A stretch of DNA of 33,813 nucleotides, from contig ONAI01000015.1 in assembly GCA_900315755.1 (NCBI GenBank), positions 1 through 33,813 of the forward strand, written 5' to 3'. This document shows, piece after piece, positions 31,919-33,813 of this stretch. Each line of letters begins with the position of its first letter. Positions within the stretch are counted from its first letter, which is position 1. Both the position numbers and the translations under genes were made by a program. The stretch is from an uncultured Ruminococcus sp. (GTDB lineage Bacteria; Bacillota; Clostridia; Oscillospirales; Ruminococcaceae). Under the pieces are notes generated by a model. The model saw nothing but the letters and a program-made list of their open reading frames with translations. It was not told the DNA's origin and ran no database searches.

Positions 31919-32089
31919 TATGCTGAGCTTTACAGGATAATTGAGAAAAATATATATTTCTATAACTCTGAACGTTTACATTCCGCCAATCGCTATAAAT
32001 CGCCTGATGGTTATGAAGAAGAGTATTATAAAAATGTAAAAGTACAGAAATCTACAAGTTTTATTTCCGAATTATTAGTCGCATCATAA
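31919..32089 (+). pseudogene. IS3-family transposase C-terminal remnant
   Basis: An open stretch of 56 codons ending in TAA reads YAELYRIIEKNIYFYNSERL followed by HSANRYKSPDGYEEEYYKN. The pattern of I..YI.FYN..R.H....Y.SP..Y is the C-terminal end of the integrase core of IS3-type OrfB transposases. There is no start codon and the catalytic DDE residues, OrfA and both inverted repeats are absent. It abuts the stop of the HAD gene without a gap, showing that an insertion sequence once ended here and was mostly lost. The sequence from 32090 to 32150 shows nothing else. Confidence 0.7.
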
Positions 32090-32152
32090 CCAGAATTTCC
32101 AGATAAAAAAGAAAAGACGTAATTACCAGAATATCGTCAATAACAGCTTATA

Positions 32153-32192
32153 AATGAAAAACCTTTCTGAACGTGCGGGTTCAGAAAGGTTT
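32153..32192 (-). terminator. Terminator of tRNA-Lys
   Basis: Perfect 14-bp stem (32159-32172 with 32179-32192), 6-base loop, then a T run on the minus strand about 15 bp after the tRNA 3' end. Confidence 0.85.
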
Positions 32193-32206
32193 AGCCATAT
32201 TAGTGC

Positions 32207-32282
32207 TGGTGAGACATGAGGGATTTGAACCCTCGACCCTACGCTTAAAAGGCGTATGCTCTACCGACTGAGCTAATGTCTC
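32207..32282 (-). tRNA. tRNA-Lys (anticodon UUU)
   Basis: Minus-strand cloverleaf of 76 bases. Acceptor GAGACAT pairs with ATGTCTC, discriminator A and encoded CCA follow. D stem GCTC/GAGC, anticodon stem TACGC/GCGTA with loop CTTTTAA (anticodon TTT), and T arm GAGGG-TTCAAAT-CCCTC are all intact. Confidence 0.95.
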
Positions 32283-32294
32283 ACAACAAAACTT

Positions 32295-32323
32295 ATTATA
32301 TCAAATATCCGGTTAAAAGTCAA
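32295..32323 (-). promoter_or_regulatory. Promoter of tRNA-Lys
   Basis: Minus-strand TTGACT (32318-32323), 17-bp spacer and TGaTATAAT extended -10 (32295-32300), placing the transcription start a few bases before the tRNA. Confidence 0.8.
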
Positions 32324-32411
32324 GCCCTTATGAACAGTTTTACATATAATCATTTTTGTACTAACAAATTGCAGCTACACTTGTACAATATAACGATTTC
32401 GAAAAAAGATA

Positions 32412-32440
32412 TTGACTTTTGTTACTGTACATGATATAAT
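32412..32440 (+). promoter_or_regulatory. Promoter of tRNA-Arg
   Basis: TTGACT (32412-32417), 17-bp spacer and TGaTATAAT extended -10 (32435-32440), about 18 bp before the tRNA 5' end. It mirrors the divergent tRNA-Lys promoter. Confidence 0.8.
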
Positions 32441-32457
32441 ATTAAAGTCGTAAAGAT

Positions 32458-32534
32458 GTGCTTGTAGCTCAGCTGGATAGAGTGACTGGCTACGAACCAG
32501 TAGGTCGGGGGTTCGAATCCCTCCAGGCACGCCA
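32458..32534 (+). tRNA. tRNA-Arg (anticodon ACG)
   Basis: Cloverleaf of 77 bases. Acceptor GTGCTTG pairs with CAGGCAC (one G-T pair), discriminator G and encoded CCA. Anticodon stem ACTGG/CCAGT with loop CTACGAA gives anticodon ACG (read as ICG for CGN codons). The D arm and the GGGGG-TTCGAAT-CCCTC T arm are intact. Confidence 0.95.
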
Positions 32535-32565
32535 AACCCTGTTGTATTTTTCAGCAGGGTTTTTC
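32534..32565 (+). terminator. Terminator of tRNA-Arg
   Basis: Stem AAACCCTGTTG / CAGCAGGGTTT (one G-T pair) starting at the last base of the tRNA CCA, then a T run. The dCMP deaminase gene starts 27 bp later without a promoter of its own, so it may depend on read-through. Confidence 0.8.
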
Positions 32566-32591
32566 TTATATCAGAATTGTGAGGTGCAGTT

Positions 32592-33074
32592 ATGAAGAGA
32601 AATGATTACATAGGCTGGGATGATTATTTCATGGGCATTGCCATGCTCTCTGCCGAAAGAAGTAAGGATTCAAATACACAGGTCGGTGCCTGTATAGTCA
32701 ACTCCGAGAATAAGATCGTTTCAGTCGGCTATAACGGTATGCCAACAGGCTGCTCCGATGACGATATGCCGTGGGAACGCTCAGCTGATTCCCCTCTTGA
32801 TACAAAGTATCCCTACGTCTGCCATGCTGAACTCAATGCTATCCTGAACAGTAATATCGGTAACCTTTCAGGCTGTACAGTTTATGTGACACTCTTCCCG
32901 TGCAATGAGTGTGCAAAAGCTATCATACAATCCGGCATAAAGAGAGTAGTTTACTATGATAATAAGTACGCGGATTCTGACAGCACTAAAGCTTCAGCAT
33001 TCCTATTCAAAAAATGCGGCGTAATTTTTGAAGAGTATCATCCAAGCGGAAAGACTGTGACACTTTCCTTATAA
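32592..33074 (+). CDS. dCMP deaminase (ComEB/Dcd-type cytidine deaminase family)
   Basis: Deaminates dCMP to dUMP for thymidylate synthesis. 160 residues. The zinc site is clear: His78 and catalytic Glu80 in VCHAELNA, Cys104 and Cys107 in PCNECAK. The N-terminal [28 protein letters not shown] segment is typical of dCMP deaminases rather than tRNA or guanine deaminases. GAGGTG lies 6-10 bases before the ATG. It lies just downstream of the tRNA-Arg terminator with no separate promoter seen. The name comEB is used for the B. subtilis relative; no competence role is implied here. Confidence 0.93.
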   Translation: MKRNDYIGWDDYFMGIAMLSAERSKDSNTQVGACIVNSENKIVSVGYNGMPTGCSDDDMPWERSADSPLDTKYPYVCHAELNAILNSNIGNLSGCTVYVTLFPCNECAKAIIQSGIKRVVYYDNKYADSDSTKASAFLFKKCGVIFEEYHPSGKTVTLSL

Positions 33075-33102
33075 CTGCTTACCAAGCCTGTAAATGAATC
33101 AA

Positions 33103-33133
33103 GCCCCGAAGTGATGTCTGATCGCTTCGGGGC
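33103..33133. terminator. Terminator between dCMP deaminase and the acetyltransferase gene
   Basis: Thirteen-base-pair stem GCCCCGAAGTGAT / ATCGCTTCGGGGC (one G-T pair), loop GTCTG, in the gap between convergent genes. The following T tract is interrupted. Confidence 0.7.
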
Positions 33134-33163
33134 ATTGTATTATTATTCAGTTACTATAACAAA

Positions 33164-33787
33164 TCAGAATCTGCTGATTTCTTCTTCCAGATTTCTCAAA
33201 AATTTTCCTGCATGAGCACCGTCCATCTGAGTGTGATGGAACTGAAAGGAAACAGGCAGTAACGCTTTGTCGCCATCTATCCTATATCTGCCCCATATCA
33301 TAAATGGATTATTGAAAATACCGCTGTACATTCCAACAGCACCATCGATCTCAGTTTCTACTATTGCAGATGTGCCGATAACCATATATTGTTCCGATAA
33401 GTCATGATTGGAACAGGCATCATGGACTTGTTTCGTATTTTGCAAATAATCTGTATTAAATTGTTCAAGGTCATCCGTATAAGCAATATCGCATGAACTC
33501 ACTTCATTTTCTCTGTTTTTTACAATCGTATTGACTGCGATTTTATCATACTTCATCAGCTTATCGCCAACAGGCAGAATATAAAACTCTTTTATCGTGC
33601 TTGCCGCTTTTCCTATGCAATAATCAAGGAGCATATTAAACTTCATACCGGTTGTTTTACTCTTATTTATAAGAGGCGTTACATCAAACGTCTTGAAGAA
33701 CGTCACCATAGGGTTTGGCGCTTTCATCCATAATTCAAACGCTGATGCTCTTGTCGTTTCTTTAGGATTGATCTCTCTTACGCTCAT
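33164..33787 (-). CDS. Chloramphenicol acetyltransferase-family protein (CatA-like)
   Basis: Acetyl-CoA-dependent O-acetyltransferase fold of 207 residues. The family signature HHTQMDGAHAGKF (HHxxxDG with catalytic His) is at about 184-196 near the C-terminus, and KFNMLLDYCIGKAA and the KYDKIAVNTIVKN strand match the CAT core. Start ATG 33787 is chosen because GGAG stands 8 bases upstream; the GTG at 33802 would include that site within the gene. Chromosomal CAT-like proteins of this kind are common in Clostridia and often have unknown acceptors, so resistance to chloramphenicol should not be assumed. The promoter lies beyond the window edge. Confidence 0.85.
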   Translation of the reverse strand: MSVREINPKETTRASAFELWMKAPNPMVTFFKTFDVTPLINKSKTTGMKFNMLLDYCIGKAASTIKEFYILPVGDKLMKYDKIAVNTIVKNRENEVSSCDIAYTDDLEQFNTDYLQNTKQVHDACSNHDLSEQYMVIGTSAIVETEIDGAVGMYSGIFNNPFMIWGRYRIDGDKALLPVSFQFHHTQMDGAHAGKFLRNLEEEISRF

Positions 33788-33813
33788 TTTTATCATCTCC
33801 ACAAATTCCGATT

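Noticed and set aside
32385..32398. CTTGTACAATATA before tRNA-Arg as another copy of the GTGTACAA operator
   Set aside because: It lacks the GTG at the start and the flanking TCAACTCACA block, and a tRNA gene is an unlikely member of the regulon; probably chance in AT-rich DNA.
33164..33787. Calling the CAT-family gene an antibiotic resistance determinant
   Set aside because: Only the family signature is visible; clostridial chromosomes carry many CAT-like proteins without resistance, and there is no mobile element around it.

Overview
The window looks like a chromosomal segment of a plant-cell-wall-degrading Ruminococcus (Oscillospiraceae/Clostridia). The evidence is several secreted enzymes ending in Ruminococcus-type dockerins, a cohesin-linker-dockerin adaptor, low-to-moderate GC, strong GGAGG ribosome binding sites, and many promoters with 17-bp spacers and TGnTATAAT extended -10 boxes. 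I cannot name the species; R. flavefaciens or a close relative is a reasonable guess because it has a hierarchical cellulosome.

Layout. 1-2.7 kb: the start of inorganic pyrophosphatase (minus strand, cut by the window edge) and a LacI-like sensor fused to a diguanylate cyclase. 2.7-6.1 kb: a secreted three-module dockerin protein, a small lipoprotein and a beta-carbonic anhydrase. 6.3-11.9 kb: a two-domain lipoprotein divergent from a LytTR response regulator / AgrC-like kinase / clostripain-like lipoprotein protease operon, with four direct repeats at exact 21-bp spacing within pairs in the shared control region. 12.1-14.5 kb: a CPBP membrane protease, a decayed dockerin fragment, a small alarmone synthetase and a candidate small RNA or attenuator. 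14.6-31 kb, nearly all minus strand: a fibrolytic cluster of XRE regulator plus GH44-dockerin, a cohesin-dockerin adaptor, a GH43-CBM-dockerin-feruloyl esterase, a 5'-truncated Big_2-dockerin gene, a GH5-dockerin endoglucanase, a LacI-sensor/degenerate-GGDEF/AraC regulator interrupted by one in-frame TGA, and a GH3 beta-glucosidase lipoprotein. 31.2-33.8 kb: a HAD phosphatase, an IS3 transposase tail, divergent tRNA-Lys and tRNA-Arg genes, dCMP deaminase and a CAT-family acetyltransferase.

How it may work together (inference). GH44 and GH5 endoglucanases and the GH43/CE1 enzyme would attach by dockerins to scaffoldins. The adaptor's own dockerin is of a clearly different sequence class, which would suit layered assembly. 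The lipid-anchored GH3 would finish oligosaccharide hydrolysis at the cell. The interrupted AraC regulator sits next to GH5, and the GH5 and GH43/CE1 promoters share an element just upstream of the -35 box that could be its operator. The two LacI-like sensors are paralogous through their middle regions but have different outputs (c-di-GMP synthesis versus DNA binding). I see no rRNA, CRISPR array, prophage or intact insertion sequence.
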